NCBI RefSeq assembly: GCF_013408555.1 | Contig: NZ_JACBZN010000001.1 | Location: 1,054,001 to 1,118,000 of the forward strand | DNA length: 64,000 bases | Source: Aeromicrobium tamlense | GTDB taxonomy: Bacteria > Actinomycetota > Actinomycetes > Propionibacteriales > Nocardioidaceae | Reading direction: 5' to 3' | Shown: piece after piece, positions 50,571 through 60,545 of the stretch | How positions within the stretch are numbered: position 1 is the stretch's first letter | Layout: every line of letters starts with the position of its first letter | The notes under the pieces: model-generated | Seen by the model: the letters and a program-made list of their open reading frames with translations, nothing else | Database searches by the model: none | What the model was told of the DNA's origin: nothing | Program-made: the position numbers and the translations under genes

Positions 50571-51293
50571 GTGTCCCACACGTCCACGCCGAGCCCCGAC
50601 GTCGTCCGGTTCGCCTCCCGCGGCTCCACCCACTACGACGTCCTGATCGCGATGTTCTGCGTCGTGATCGTCGTGTCGAACATCGTCGCGAGCAAGGCCG
50701 TCGAGATCGGCTCCGGCCAGGTGATGCTGGGTCCGGTGCAGCTGTGGCCGCTCGTCGTCGACGGCGGCGTCGTGCTGTTCCCGCTGGCCTACGTGCTCGG
50801 CGACGTGATCTCCGAGGTCTACGGCCTGCGCGCCGCCCGCCGAGCGATCCTCACCGGCTTCGCGGCCGCCGCGCTGGCCACCGCCACGTTCTTCGTGGTC
50901 CAGCTGCTGCCCGGCGCGTCCTGGTACGAGAACCAGGCGGCGTACGAGGCCGTCCTCGGCCCGGTCGCGCAGATCGTGCTGGCCAGCCTGGCCGGCTACG
51001 TCGTCGGGCAGCTCCTCAACTCGTGGGTCCTGGTGCGGATGAAGCAGCGCTCGGCCGAGCGTCGCCTCGTCGCCCGACTCATCGGCTCCACCGGAGTGGG
51101 CGAGGTCGCCGACACCCTGATCTTCTGCGCGATCGCCGCCTCCGCGATCGGCGTCACCACGTTCGGCGCCTTCGTGAACTACTTCGTCATGGGCGTCGTG
51201 CTGAAGGTCGGCGTCGAGCTGCTGGTCATGCCCGTCACGGTGCGGGTCATCGCGGGGCTCAAGCGGCGCGAGCCCAGCTACCTCGCGGCCTGA
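50571..51293 (+). CDS. yhhQ: Queuosine precursor transporter (YhhQ/QPTR family)
   Basis: 240-residue integral membrane protein with about six TM helices. Family pattern: HYDVLIAMFCVVIVVSNIVA, VVDGGVVLFPLAYVLGDVIS and EVYGLRAARRAI (the E-V-Y-G motif), GSTGVGEVADTLIFCAIA. Imports queuine or preQ0/preQ1. GTG 50571 with GGGAGG 9 nt upstream is preferred to ATG 50562. Its stop is 1 bp from the convergent tgt stop; the pair makes a queuine salvage unit. Confidence 0.88.
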   Translation: MSHTSTPSPDVVRFASRGSTHYDVLIAMFCVVIVVSNIVASKAVEIGSGQVMLGPVQLWPLVVDGGVVLFPLAYVLGDVISEVYGLRAARRAILTGFAAAALATATFFVVQLLPGASWYENQAAYEAVLGPVAQIVLASLAGYVVGQLLNSWVLVRMKQRSAERRLVARLIGSTGVGEVADTLIFCAIAASAIGVTTFGAFVNYFVMGVVLKVGVELLVMPVTVRVIAGLKRREPSYLAA

Positions 51294-51294
51294 C

Positions 51295-52494
51295 TCAGCG
51301 CCGGCCCGCCAGGTAGCGGCCCAGCCAGTCCTGCTTCAGCTCGGCGAAGTCGCCGTTCTCGATGGCCGCGCGCATCGCGTCGACGAGCCGCACGAAGAAC
51401 CGCTCGTTGTGGATCGAGCACAGCGTCGCGGCGTTGTACTCGTTCGCCTTGAACAGGTGGTGCAGGTACGCCTTCGTGTAGTGCGTGCAGGTGTAGCAGT
51501 CGCAGCCGTCCTCGATGGGCCCGAAGTCGCGGCGCGAGGCCGCCACCATGAGGTTGTAGCGACCAGTGGCGCTGTAGACGCGCGACGAGCGCGCCACCCG
51601 GGTGGGCGTGACGCAGTCGAAGGTGTCGCAGCCGGCCTCGACGCCCTCGAAGAGGTCCTCGGGCTCGCCGATGCCGAGCAGGTGCCGCGGGCGGTCGTCG
51701 GGCAGCTCGTCGGTCACCCAGCGCACGATCGTGCCGAGGCTCTCCTTCTCGATCGCGCCGCCGACGCCGTAGCCGTCGAAGGCCAGGTCGGCCAGGCCCC
51801 GGGCCGCGCGGCGCCGCAGGTCCTCGTGCTGGGCGCCCTGCACGACGCCGTAGAGCGCCTGGCGCGGACGGTCGGGGTGCAGCGCGCGCAGCCGCTCGAT
51901 CTCGTCGAGGCAGCGCCGCGCCCACGCCTGCGTGCGCGCGAGCGACTCCTCCTGGTACTCGCGGGAGTTCATCAGCGTGGTCAGCTCGTCGAACGCGAAG
52001 ATGACGTCCGCGCCGAGCTGGTGCTGGATGCCCATCGAGACCTCGGGCGTGAAGCGGTGCCTCGAGCCGTCGAGGTGGCTCTTGAACGTGACGCCGTCGT
52101 CGTCCACGTGGGCGAGGCGGTCCTTGCCGGGGGCGATGACGTCGTCGGCCTCGGTGCCCACCGCGTCCATCGCGAGGGTCTTCTTGAACCCGGCGCCCAG
52201 GCTCAGCACCTGGAAGCCACCCGAGTCGGTGAAGGTGGGACCGGGCCAGTTCATGAAGGCCCCGAGCCCGCCGGCCTCCTCGACGATGTCGGCGCCGGGC
52301 TGCAGGTACAGGTGGTACGCGTTGGCCAGCACGGCCTGCCCGCCCAGCTCGGAGATCGACTCGGGCAGCACGGCCTTGACCGTGGCCTTCGTGCCCACGG
52401 GGACGAAGGCGGGGGTCCGGATCGAGCCGTGCGGGGTCTCGATGGTGCCCGATCTTCCGGGGGCGTCCGGCAAGGTGCTTCCGACGGTGAACAC
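51295..52494 (-). CDS. tgt: tRNA-guanine transglycosylase
   Basis: Exchanges G34 in tRNAs with GUN anticodons for a queuosine precursor. 399 residues. Key features: TPAFVPVGTKATVKAV, the catalytic Asp in FTDSGGFQVLSLG, the second Asp nucleophile region VIFAFDELTTLMNSREYQEE, GYGVGGAIEKE, and the zinc site CDCYTCTHYTKAYLHHLFKA with NEYNAATLCSIHN. GTG 52494 is the start best matching homologues and lies in a hairpin (52492-52521) that also pairs with its ribosome site. With yhhQ this points to salvage of a ready-made base. Confidence 0.93.
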   Translation of the reverse strand: MFTVGSTLPDAPGRSGTIETPHGSIRTPAFVPVGTKATVKAVLPESISELGGQAVLANAYHLYLQPGADIVEEAGGLGAFMNWPGPTFTDSGGFQVLSLGAGFKKTLAMDAVGTEADDVIAPGKDRLAHVDDDGVTFKSHLDGSRHRFTPEVSMGIQHQLGADVIFAFDELTTLMNSREYQEESLARTQAWARRCLDEIERLRALHPDRPRQALYGVVQGAQHEDLRRRAARGLADLAFDGYGVGGAIEKESLGTIVRWVTDELPDDRPRHLLGIGEPEDLFEGVEAGCDTFDCVTPTRVARSSRVYSATGRYNLMVAASRRDFGPIEDGCDCYTCTHYTKAYLHHLFKANEYNAATLCSIHNERFFVRLVDAMRAAIENGDFAELKQDWLGRYLAGRR

Positions 52495-52521
52495 GGCCCC
52501 ATCCAAACAGACGGGGCCGTG
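52492..52521 (-). promoter_or_regulatory. Hairpin covering the tgt ribosome site and start codon
   Basis: CACGGCCCC (492-500) pairs with GGGGCCGTG (513-521), extended by two pairs after a mismatch, 6-nt loop. On the minus strand the 3' arm holds GGATGGGG plus the GTG start. Either a terminator of the TPR gene or a translation-controlling stem. Confidence 0.55.
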
Positions 52522-52528
52522 CTCGCGG

Positions 52529-52933
52529 TCAGTCGGCGGGGCGGTCGACCAGCTCGACGCGCGTGGCGTCGCGCGCGCTGGAGCCCATCGCGGCGGCGAG
52601 GCGGTGGTGCACCGCGCCCTCGCGGTGACGACTCTGCCGGTCGAGCGACAGGCCGAGCGCGGTCTGCGCCCAGGCGCTCGTGGGCTCGAGATCGACCAGC
52701 GTGCGGAACGCCTCCTCGGCCGGGCCCAGGTGGGCGGCGGCGAAGTGCGCACGGCCCAGCAGCTCCCACACGGCGGCATTGCGCGGCTCGGCCTCGGTAA
52801 GCGGCCGCAGCACGCGGGCGGCCTCACGCGGGAAGCGCGAGTCCAGCAGCTCCTCGGCGTAGCGGAACGCCGCCAAGGGCTCCATCGCCTCGATCTTCTC
52901 GTCGGTCAGCGTGGGCTTCATCCAGATGGTCAT
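52529..52933 (-). CDS. Small tetratricopeptide-repeat protein
   Basis: 134-residue soluble protein with about two and a half TPR-like helix pairs: PLAAFRYAEELLDSRFPREA, AVWELLGRAHFAAAHLGPAE with EAFRTLVDLEPTS, and AWAQTALGLSLDRQ. Probably a protein-binding scaffold; partner unknown. A good AGGAG site lies 8 nt before ATG 52933. Directly upstream of tgt on the same strand (35 bp), possibly co-transcribed. Confidence 0.75.
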   Translation of the reverse strand: MTIWMKPTLTDEKIEAMEPLAAFRYAEELLDSRFPREAARVLRPLTEAEPRNAAVWELLGRAHFAAAHLGPAEEAFRTLVDLEPTSAWAQTALGLSLDRQSRHREGAVHHRLAAAMGSSARDATRVELVDRPAD

Positions 52934-52988
52934 TCCGCTCTCCTCTCGTCACCGCTTCCAACGGCGGGAGGGTGCGGAATGTTCCCGG

Positions 52989-53660
52989 CTACTCCTGGGC
53001 CCCGGCCGTGGGCTCCGGCGTGGGCTCGACCGTGGGCGCGGTGGTCGGATCCGGCACCTGCGGCGCGGGCGCGGGTGCGGTCGTCGGGGCCGTCGTGGGC
53101 GCCGTCGTCGGAGCCGTGGTGGGGTCGGCGGTCGGGTCCGCGGTGGGCCGCGTCGACTCCGAGGGCGCCGGTTCGTCGTTCGACTCGCCGCCGCTGCCGC
53201 GGTCCTGCCACGGGCGGCTGATCGTGGGGTTGTCGGCCTTGCCGAACGAGGACCCGGTGGCCAGCTCGTACCCGCCGATGACCAGCAGCGCCGTGCCCAG
53301 GCCCAGCGCGGTCCAGGTCAGGACGCGCTTCCACGAGAAGGCTCGCTCGGAGTCCTCGACGGCCACGGTCGACTCGTGCTCGGTGACGAGGATCTCGCCC
53401 TCCTCGACTCCCTCCACCTCGCCGGCGGGCGCCGCGCGCGAGACCACGGTGCCGCTCTCGGTGATGAACGTCGTGCCGCGGTCGAGGCCGCGCACGTAGA
53501 GGGCGCTGGCGATCGACGCCACGAGGCTGCCGACCGCCGCGCCGATGATCGTGCCGGCCACGCCGAGGTACGACGCGACCCACGCAGAGGTCATCGCGGC
53601 GAGTGCACCGGCCACCAGTTGGAGCCAGGACAGACCGGTGGCAGGACCTTTGCGGGACAT
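52989..53660 (-). CDS. Membrane protein with Pro/Thr/Ala-rich C-terminal tail
   Basis: 223 residues, not recognised. An N-terminal pair of hydrophobic segments (LQLVAGALAAMTSAWVASYL; VAGTIIGAAVGSLVASIASA), a central cytoplasmic acidic part (GEVEGVEEGEILVTEHES), a third TM (VLTWTALGLGTALLVIGGYE) and a 70-residue exported tail of T-A-D/P-T-T repeats. The tail is coded by imperfect 12-15 bp direct repeats and could span the cell wall. Alone between the TPR gene and the transsulfuration operon. Confidence 0.65.
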   Translation of the reverse strand: MSRKGPATGLSWLQLVAGALAAMTSAWVASYLGVAGTIIGAAVGSLVASIASALYVRGLDRGTTFITESGTVVSRAAPAGEVEGVEEGEILVTEHESTVAVEDSERAFSWKRVLTWTALGLGTALLVIGGYELATGSSFGKADNPTISRPWQDRGSGGESNDEPAPSESTRPTADPTADPTTAPTTAPTTAPTTAPAPAPQVPDPTTAPTVEPTPEPTAGAQE

Positions 53661-53708
53661 GACCTCGAGCCTAACGAACGGCTGAGCGCCGCCGTAGTGA
53701 CTCGAGTC

Positions 53709-54853
<1,145 letters not shown>

Positions 54854-54857
<4 letters not shown>

Positions 54858-56227
54858 ACGTGCACTCCCAACAGGTCGTGGCGGGTGAGGACGCCGAGTG
54901 GCTTGCCCTCGTCGACGACCATCAGCGCGTCGCTGCCCTTGAACGCGTCGAGGGCGGCGGCGAGGTCCTCGCCGGAGCCGATGATCGGCAACGGCGGCTC
55001 CATGTGCTGGGCGACCGCGTCGGTCAGCTGGGCGCGGCCCTCGAAGACGGCGCTGACGAGCTCGCGCTCGCTCACGCTGCCGGCGACCTCGCCGATCACG
55101 ACCGGCGGCTCGGGACCGACGACCGGCATCTGCGAGACGTTGTACTCGCGCAGGATCTCGATCGCGTCGCGCACCGTCTCGGACGGGTGCGTGTGCACCA
55201 GGGCCGGCATCGCGCCGCTCTTGCGACGCAGGATGTCGCTCACGTGCAGGTCGGCGGCGTGGCCGTCGAGCGGCGTCCGCAGGAAGCCGTAGGACGCCAT
55301 CCAGTCGTCGTTGAAGATCTTCGACAGGTAGCCGCGGCCGCCGTCGGGCAGCAGCACGACGACGAGGTCGTCGGGGCCGAGTCGCTCGGCCACGCGCACG
55401 GCGGCGACGACCGCCATGCCGCACGAGCCGCCGACGAGCAGGCCCTCCTCGCGGGCGAGGCGGCGGGTCATGTCGAACGAGTCGGCGTCCGAGACGGCGA
55501 TGATCTCGTCGGGGATCGCGGGGTCGTAGGCCGAGGGCCAGAAGTCCTCGCCGACGCCCTCGACGAGGTACGGGCGACCCGAGCCACCGGAGTAGACCGA
55601 GCCCTCGGGGTCGGCGCCGATGACCTTGAGGTCGGGGTTCTGCTGCTTGAGGTAGCGACCGGCTCCCGTGATGGTGCCGCCGGTGCCGACGCCCGCGACG
55701 AAGTGCGTGACGCGACCGTCGGTGTCACGCCAGATCTCCGGGCCCGTCGTCTCGAAGTGGCTGGCGGGACCGGCCGGGTTCGAGTACTGGTCGGGCTTCC
55801 AGGCGTTCGGGGTCTCGCGCACGAGCCGGTCGGAGACGTTGTAGTAGGAGTCCGGGTGGTCCGGCGGGACCGCCGTGGGGCACACCACGACCTGCGCGCC
55901 GTACGCCTTGAGCGTGTTGCGCTTGTCCTCGCTGACCTTGTCGGGGCACACGAAGATGCACGAGTAGCCGCGCTGCTGCGCGACGAGCGCGAGGCCGACC
56001 CCCGTGTTGCCCGAGGTGGGCTCGACGATGGTGCCGCCCGGCTTGAGCGCACCGGACGCCTCGGCCTCGTCGACCATCTTGACCGCGATGCGGTCCTTGG
56101 CGCTGCCTCCGGGGTTCAGGTACTCGAGCTTGGCCACGACGGTGGCCGCGCCTTCGGGTACGACGGAGTTCAGCCGGACTAGGGGAGTGTCGCCGATGAG
56201 GTCGACCACGTGGTTCGCGATGGCCAT
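54854..56227 (-). CDS. cbs: Cystathionine beta-synthase
   Basis: 457-residue PLP enzyme condensing homocysteine and serine. LIGDTPLVRLNSV start, PLP Lys in LNPGGSAKDRIAVKM, SGNTGVGLALVA phosphate loop and VGTGGTITGAGRYLKQQNPD. The C-terminus carries two CBS domains (VSDILRRKSGAMPALVHTHP; LPIIGSGEDLAAALDAFKGS with GVLTRHDLLG), possible regulation by a nucleotide or SAM. GATGAT (56234-56239, minus strand) 6 nt before the ATG suggests a leaderless transcript. First gene of the CBS-CGL operon. Confidence 0.92.
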
Positions 56228-56263
56228 GACCCCATCATCGCACCGTGTGTCACACGCGTCCGA

Positions 56264-56695
56264 TCAGGACCTGAGCGGGCGCCCGTTAGCGTCCTTGGAG
56301 TCCGACACGAGGATCAGGATCCCGTCGATGAACGGCCACAGCGCACCGATGCCGCACGTGACGAGGGTGACCACCAGCTGGGCGACGCCCATGCTCGTGT
56401 GTCCGGTGTAGAACCGGCCGATCCCCAGCGGGATGATCAGCTGGAGCAGGCCCGCGACGATCTTGGACTTGTCCGAGAACGGGATGCCGGTCTTCGGGTC
56501 GATCCCGTACGGCGCCCCCGGGACGCCCCAGCCCGGACCCTGCCCCGGAGGGGGCGGGGGCGGGAAGGACGCACCCGGAGGCGGCGGCGGAGGCGGGGGA
56601 GGCGGGGGCTGTGCCCCGCCGAACCGCACCGTCGGATCGTGGTCGCCCGCGTGCGGATCGGGATCCGGCTGCGGGTCGTTCGGCGGGGTCGTCAT
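56264..56695 (-). CDS. TM2-domain protein with proline-rich N-terminus
   Basis: 143 residues. The first 70 are extremely Pro-rich, including runs of 11 and 6 prolines, then a TM2 domain: KSKIVAGLLQLIIPLGIGRF-type helix, GRFYTGHTSMGVAQLVVTLV and GIGALWPFIDGILILVSDSK. Function unknown; polyproline would need EF-P for translation. Same strand as secDF, 21 bp downstream of its stop, so possibly co-transcribed, though TACCGT at 56703-56708 (minus strand) could be its own -10. Confidence 0.8.
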   Translation of the reverse strand: MTTPPNDPQPDPDPHAGDHDPTVRFGGAQPPPPPPPPPPPGASFPPPPPPGQGPGWGVPGAPYGIDPKTGIPFSDKSKIVAGLLQLIIPLGIGRFYTGHTSMGVAQLVVTLVTCGIGALWPFIDGILILVSDSKDANGRPLRS

Positions 56696-56716
56696 GACCC
56701 GAACGGTACCGCGCGA

Positions 56717-59017
56717 TCAGACGATCGCGCCCTCGTCCGGCATGCCGCGCCCGTCGACGATGTGGGCGTACGGATCGACCTTGTTCCGCGGGTCCTTGTC
56801 CGGGTTGTACGGCCAGCGCTCCTCCAGCAGCAGGCCGAGCGTGGCCGCCGTGAACACGGTGGAGAAGTGGCCGAACAGCAGGCCCAGCAGCACCGCGATC
56901 GAGAAGTCGCGCAGCGAGTCGCCGCCGAGGAACATGAGCGCCGCGAGGATGAACGTGGCACCCATGGCGGTGTTGATCGTTCGTGGCAGCGTCGACAGGA
57001 TCGCCTCGTTGACCATCTCGCGCAACGGGATGTCCCGGGTGCGCGTGCGTTCTCGGATGCGGTCGAGGACGACGATCGAGTCGTTGACCGCCAGGCCGAT
57101 GATGGACAGGATCGCGGCGAGGAACACGCCGTCGATCGGCTTGCCCCACCAGGCGAACACGCCGACCACGGCCAGCACGACCGACGCCATCGAGACGATG
57201 GCGGCCGCGGCCCAGGTCCAGCGGAAGCGCCAGGCGAGGTACGCCATCTGGGCCGCCACCGCGATGAGGAACGCCAGGATCGCCTTGTTGCGCAGCTCCT
57301 TGCCGAGCGTGGGGTCGATCGTGTCGGAGCGGACCTGGACGGTCTCGCCGCCGACCTCGGCGATCGAGGCACGGACCTGCTCGGCCTGGTCCTCGTCGAT
57401 GTTGGGCAGGCGAACCGAGATGTTCTCGCCGCCGTCGCCCGAGGACGACTGGACCACGGCCTCGGGGAAGCCGGCGTCCGCGACCGCCTCGCGGGCCTGG
57501 TCGGGGGTGATCTCCTCTGCGGTCGTGTACTCGATCTGGCGACCACCGGCGAACTCGACGCCGAGGTCGAGGCCGCGCACCACGATGCCGCCGATGGCGA
57601 CCGCGGCCACGGCCAGCGAGACCGCGACCCACATGCCCGCGCGACGCACGAGGTAGGGGCCGTGGTCGTTCAGCCAGCGACGCACGCTGGAGATGCCGGC
57701 GATGCCGCTGACCTGCGGGTGCTGGCGCACCCAGCCGCGCTTGACCAGCCACTCGGTCAGCCAGCGGGCCACGACGAGCGCGGAGAACATCGAGGCGATG
57801 ACGCCGATGGTCAGCGTGATGCCGAAGCCCTTGACCGGTCCGGCGGACAGGAAGAACAGGAGCAGCGCCGCGAGGACGGTGGTGACGTTGGAGTCGATGA
57901 TCGCGGACCAGGCCTTGGAGAAGCCGGTGGTCAGGGCCGAGAGCAGACCGGCCTTCGGATTCTCGTGATACTCCTCGCGCGCTCGTTCGTAGACCAGGAC
58001 GTTGGCGTCGATGGCCAGACCGATCGCGAGCACGAAGCCGGCGAGGCCGGGCAGGGTCAGGGTGGCGCCCAGCAGGACCAGTGCGCCGTAGGAGATGAGG
58101 GCGTAGACGCACAGGGCGATCGTGGCCATCACGCCGGTGAGGCGGTAGATGAAGATGATGAAGAGGCCGGTGAGGGCCAGACCGATGATCGAGGCCTGGA
58201 TGGAGGCGTCGATGGCTGCGGCGCCGAGCGTCGGGCCGACGGTGCGCTGGTCGATGATCTCGACCGGCACGGGCAGCGCGCCGCCCTTGATCAGCGCGGC
58301 GAGGTCCTCGGCGCTGGCCTGCGTGAAGTCGCCGGTGATGCTGGTGGAGCTGCCGCCGCCGGACTGGCACAGCTCGGGGACGATGCCGGGCGAGGAGATG
58401 ACCTCGTTGTCCAGGATGATCGCGATGCGGTTGCCCGCGGCGGTGTTCTGGCAGGCCGAGGTGACCAGGTCGCGCCACGGCCCGCGGCCGGTGCCGTTGA
58501 ACTCCACGTTGACGACCCAGTCGCCCAGGCCCTGCTGGGGGAGCGCGGCGTTGGCGTCACTGATGCCGTTGCCGTCGAACGCGACGGGGCCCAGGAGCAG
58601 GCTCTGGCCGGACTCGTCGGGCAGGACGACCTCACCCTTCGCGGGCTTGGTGCTCTCGTCGGCCGGAGCCTTGACCTCACGGAACTCCAGGCTGGCCGTC
58701 TGGCCGATGACCTCGGCGGCCTTCTTCGGGTCCTGGACGTTGGGGAGCTCGACGATGATCCGCTTGTCGCCCGAGCGCGCGAGCGTGGGCTCGGAGACGC
58801 CGAGGGCGTCGACGCGGCCGCGCAGGACCTCGAGGGCCCGGTCGGTGGACTCGGCGTCGGCCGTGACGCGATCGGTGGACTTCGTCTCGAGGGTGAGCTG
58901 CGTGCCGCCGCGCAGGTCGAGGCCCAGGTTGGGCTTCATGGTGAACGCGACGGCGATCGACCCGACGATGACGGCGAGGCAGATCAGCCCGCGCCAGAAG
59001 TTGGTCTTGGAGCGCAT
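56717..59017 (-). CDS. secDF: Fused protein-export subunit SecDF
   Basis: 766 residues joining SecD and SecF, which use the proton gradient to pull secreted proteins through SecYEG. SecD part: LGLDLRGGTQLTLE (D1 motif), large P1 periplasmic region with LEVLRGRVDALGVSEPTLAR, and TM4 motif GLAIDANVLVYERAREEY. SecF part: GLDLGVEFAGGRQIEY, TM signature SIIGLAVNDSIVVLDRIRER and AALMFLGGDSLRDFSIAVLL. Many actinobacteria encode secD and secF separately beside yajC-ruvABC; here they are fused and stand apart. May be a second SecDF system. Confidence 0.93.
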   Translation of the reverse strand: MRSKTNFWRGLICLAVIVGSIAVAFTMKPNLGLDLRGGTQLTLETKSTDRVTADAESTDRALEVLRGRVDALGVSEPTLARSGDKRIIVELPNVQDPKKAAEVIGQTASLEFREVKAPADESTKPAKGEVVLPDESGQSLLLGPVAFDGNGISDANAALPQQGLGDWVVNVEFNGTGRGPWRDLVTSACQNTAAGNRIAIILDNEVISSPGIVPELCQSGGGSSTSITGDFTQASAEDLAALIKGGALPVPVEIIDQRTVGPTLGAAAIDASIQASIIGLALTGLFIIFIYRLTGVMATIALCVYALISYGALVLLGATLTLPGLAGFVLAIGLAIDANVLVYERAREEYHENPKAGLLSALTTGFSKAWSAIIDSNVTTVLAALLLFFLSAGPVKGFGITLTIGVIASMFSALVVARWLTEWLVKRGWVRQHPQVSGIAGISSVRRWLNDHGPYLVRRAGMWVAVSLAVAAVAIGGIVVRGLDLGVEFAGGRQIEYTTAEEITPDQAREAVADAGFPEAVVQSSSGDGGENISVRLPNIDEDQAEQVRASIAEVGGETVQVRSDTIDPTLGKELRNKAILAFLIAVAAQMAYLAWRFRWTWAAAAIVSMASVVLAVVGVFAWWGKPIDGVFLAAILSIIGLAVNDSIVVLDRIRERTRTRDIPLREMVNEAILSTLPRTINTAMGATFILAALMFLGGDSLRDFSIAVLLGLLFGHFSTVFTAATLGLLLEERWPYNPDKDPRNKVDPYAHIVDGRGMPDEGAIV

Positions 59018-59089
59018 GGGTGACTTTCGATGGGGGCCGCGGGGCGCGGCGAGGAAGAACAGGGGTGGCGGGACGGACCGGGGATCCGG

Positions 59090-59437
59090 TCAGGCCAGCG
59101 GCGGGGCGCGGCCGGCGGGCGCCGGGACGGCCCGACCCACCTGCGCGACGACGAGTGCCACGGCCAGGGCCACGAGGCCGGCCGCCGTGAGGGTCAGCGC
59201 GGCGTCGATCGTGCCCGCGGGCAGGTCGACGGAGATCGCGTGATCGTCGGAGGTCGCCTTCGCGACCGTGACCCGGGGCTGCGCGGGACCGTCCTGGCCG
59301 GCCGACATCGTCGTGCCGCTGGCCCGACGGTCCGAGCCGGAGAAACCGGCGACGGCACCCAGTCCCAGCATGCCGGCGAGCAGCACGGCGGCCAGGGCCG
59401 CGACGAGACGTCGCGCGGCGTGGGTGGTCCGGATCAC
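59090..59437 (-). CDS. Small membrane/exported protein
   Basis: 115 residues, not recognised. N-terminal hydrophobic helix (LVAALAAVLLAGMLGLGAVA) after three basic residues could be a signal anchor; a short exported part (RVTVAKATSDDHAISVDLPA) precedes a second helix (AALTLTAAGLVALAVALVVA) and a Pro/Ala-rich end. Two-TM hairpin topology. Lies 72 bp upstream of secDF on the same strand, so might precede it in an operon. Confidence 0.5.
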   Translation of the reverse strand: MIRTTHAARRLVAALAAVLLAGMLGLGAVAGFSGSDRRASGTTMSAGQDGPAQPRVTVAKATSDDHAISVDLPAGTIDAALTLTAAGLVALAVALVVAQVGRAVPAPAGRAPPLA

Positions 59438-59456
59438 CCGGCGAGTGTAACCGTCC

Positions 59457-59462
59457 TACGGT
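59457..59462 (+). promoter_or_regulatory. Predicted -10 box of the aldo/keto reductase gene (leaderless)
   Basis: TACGGT with exactly 6 nt to GTG 59469, which fixes that start. Confidence 0.5.
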
Positions 59463-59468
59463 GGGGGC

Positions 59469-60437
59469 GTGAGCACACGACACGTCCTGGGCACGAGCGG
59501 CATCGAGGTCGGACCGGTGGGGATCGGCTGCAACGCGTTCGGAGCGCGCATCGACGGCGACCAGGTGGCCGCCGTCGTCGACGCGGCCTTCGAGCACGGC
59601 GTGCGATTCTTCGACACGGCCGACACCTACTCCCTCGGCGAGAGCGAGACGCTCCTGGGCGCCGCGCTGCGCGGCCGGCGCGACGAGGTGGTGATCGCGA
59701 CGAAGTTCGGCATGGACATGCAGGGACGCAACGGCGACGACGGCGGACGCCGCGGCAGCGCGGCCTACGTGCGCCGCGCGGCCGAGGCGAGCCTGCGGCG
59801 GCTCGGCACCGACGTCATCGACCTCTACCAGCTGCACACGCCCGATCCGGGCACGCCGGTCGAGGAGACCCTCGGCGCGATGACCGAGCTCGTCGACGAG
59901 GGCAAGGTCCGCGCGATCGGCTGCTCGAACTTCACGGCCTGGCAGCTCGTCGACGCCGACTGGGTGTCGCGCACGGCCGACCTCGCGCACTTCGTGACGG
60001 CGCAGAACGAGTACTCGCTCTACAACCCGGCGGCCGAGGTCGAGCTGGTCCCGGCGTGTGTCGAGCTGGAGGTGGGGATCCTGCCGTACTTCCCGCTCGC
60101 CTACGGGCTGCTGACGGGCAAGTACTCGCGCGACGCCGAGCCCGAGGCGGGCACCCGCCTCGCAGGTCAGCGGGCGCGCTGGGAGGGCGCGGACTGGGAC
60201 CGGATCGACGCGCTCCAGGCGTTCGCCGACGAGCGCGGGATCAGCCTGCTCGAGCTCGCGATGGGCGGGCTCGCGTCGCGTCCCGCGGTGGCCTCGGTGA
60301 TCGCGGGCGTCTCGCGCCCGGAGCAGGTGGCCGCGAACGCGCAGGCGGCGCAGTGGACCCCCACGGCGCAGGACTCCGAGGGGCTCGACGAGCTGATGGC
60401 GCCCGCGCGCTCGTACACGACGTTCGCGCCCCGCTGA
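59469..60437 (+). CDS. Aldo/keto reductase
   Basis: 322-residue NADPH-dependent (beta/alpha)8-barrel oxidoreductase. Catalytic tetrad pieces visible: FFDTADTYSLGESETLLGAA (Asp and Tyr), VVIATKFGMD (Lys) and VIDLYQLHTPDP (His). The region GKVRAIGCSNFTAWQLV is also characteristic. Substrate not predictable; family members reduce many aldehydes and ketones. Single gene, leaderless start, converging on the structured-RNA candidate. Confidence 0.9.
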   Translation: MSTRHVLGTSGIEVGPVGIGCNAFGARIDGDQVAAVVDAAFEHGVRFFDTADTYSLGESETLLGAALRGRRDEVVIATKFGMDMQGRNGDDGGRRGSAAYVRRAAEASLRRLGTDVIDLYQLHTPDPGTPVEETLGAMTELVDEGKVRAIGCSNFTAWQLVDADWVSRTADLAHFVTAQNEYSLYNPAAEVELVPACVELEVGILPYFPLAYGLLTGKYSRDAEPEAGTRLAGQRARWEGADWDRIDALQAFADERGISLLELAMGGLASRPAVASVIAGVSRPEQVAANAQAAQWTPTAQDSEGLDELMAPARSYTTFAPR

Positions 60438-60456
60438 GGGCGTGGAGGGGGAGGGG

Positions 60457-60539
60457 CGCGCCGGGTCGGGAGCGCCTCACGGCGCGTGGCCGCTCGTAGC
60501 GGCTGATGTTGGGACCCGGGGCTACCTCGACCCGGCGCG
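60457..60539 (-). ncRNA. Candidate small structured RNA (multi-stem junction)
   Basis: A 12-bp perfect closing stem (60457-60468 CGCGCCGGGTCG with 60528-60539) encloses hairpins GCGCC-N4-GGCGC (60472-60485) and GCCGCT-N3-AGCGGC (60489-60503) and a 24-nt linker rich in G and C. On the minus strand TAGGCT (60546-60551) stands 6 nt before the first base of the closing stem, so transcription would begin on the stem. No ORF. It could also be an elaborate bidirectional terminator between convergent genes. Confidence 0.45.
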
Positions 60540-60545
60540 GGAACC

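Noticed and set aside
53030-53160. Tandem repeats (minisatellite) of 12-15 bp
   Set aside because: They are the coding repeats of the Pro/Thr/Ala tail of the protein at 52989-53660, not an independent repeat element.
56210-59023. Plus-strand frame of 937 codons opposite secDF
   Set aside because: Shadow frame, extremely Asp/Gly/Arg-rich, no start context.
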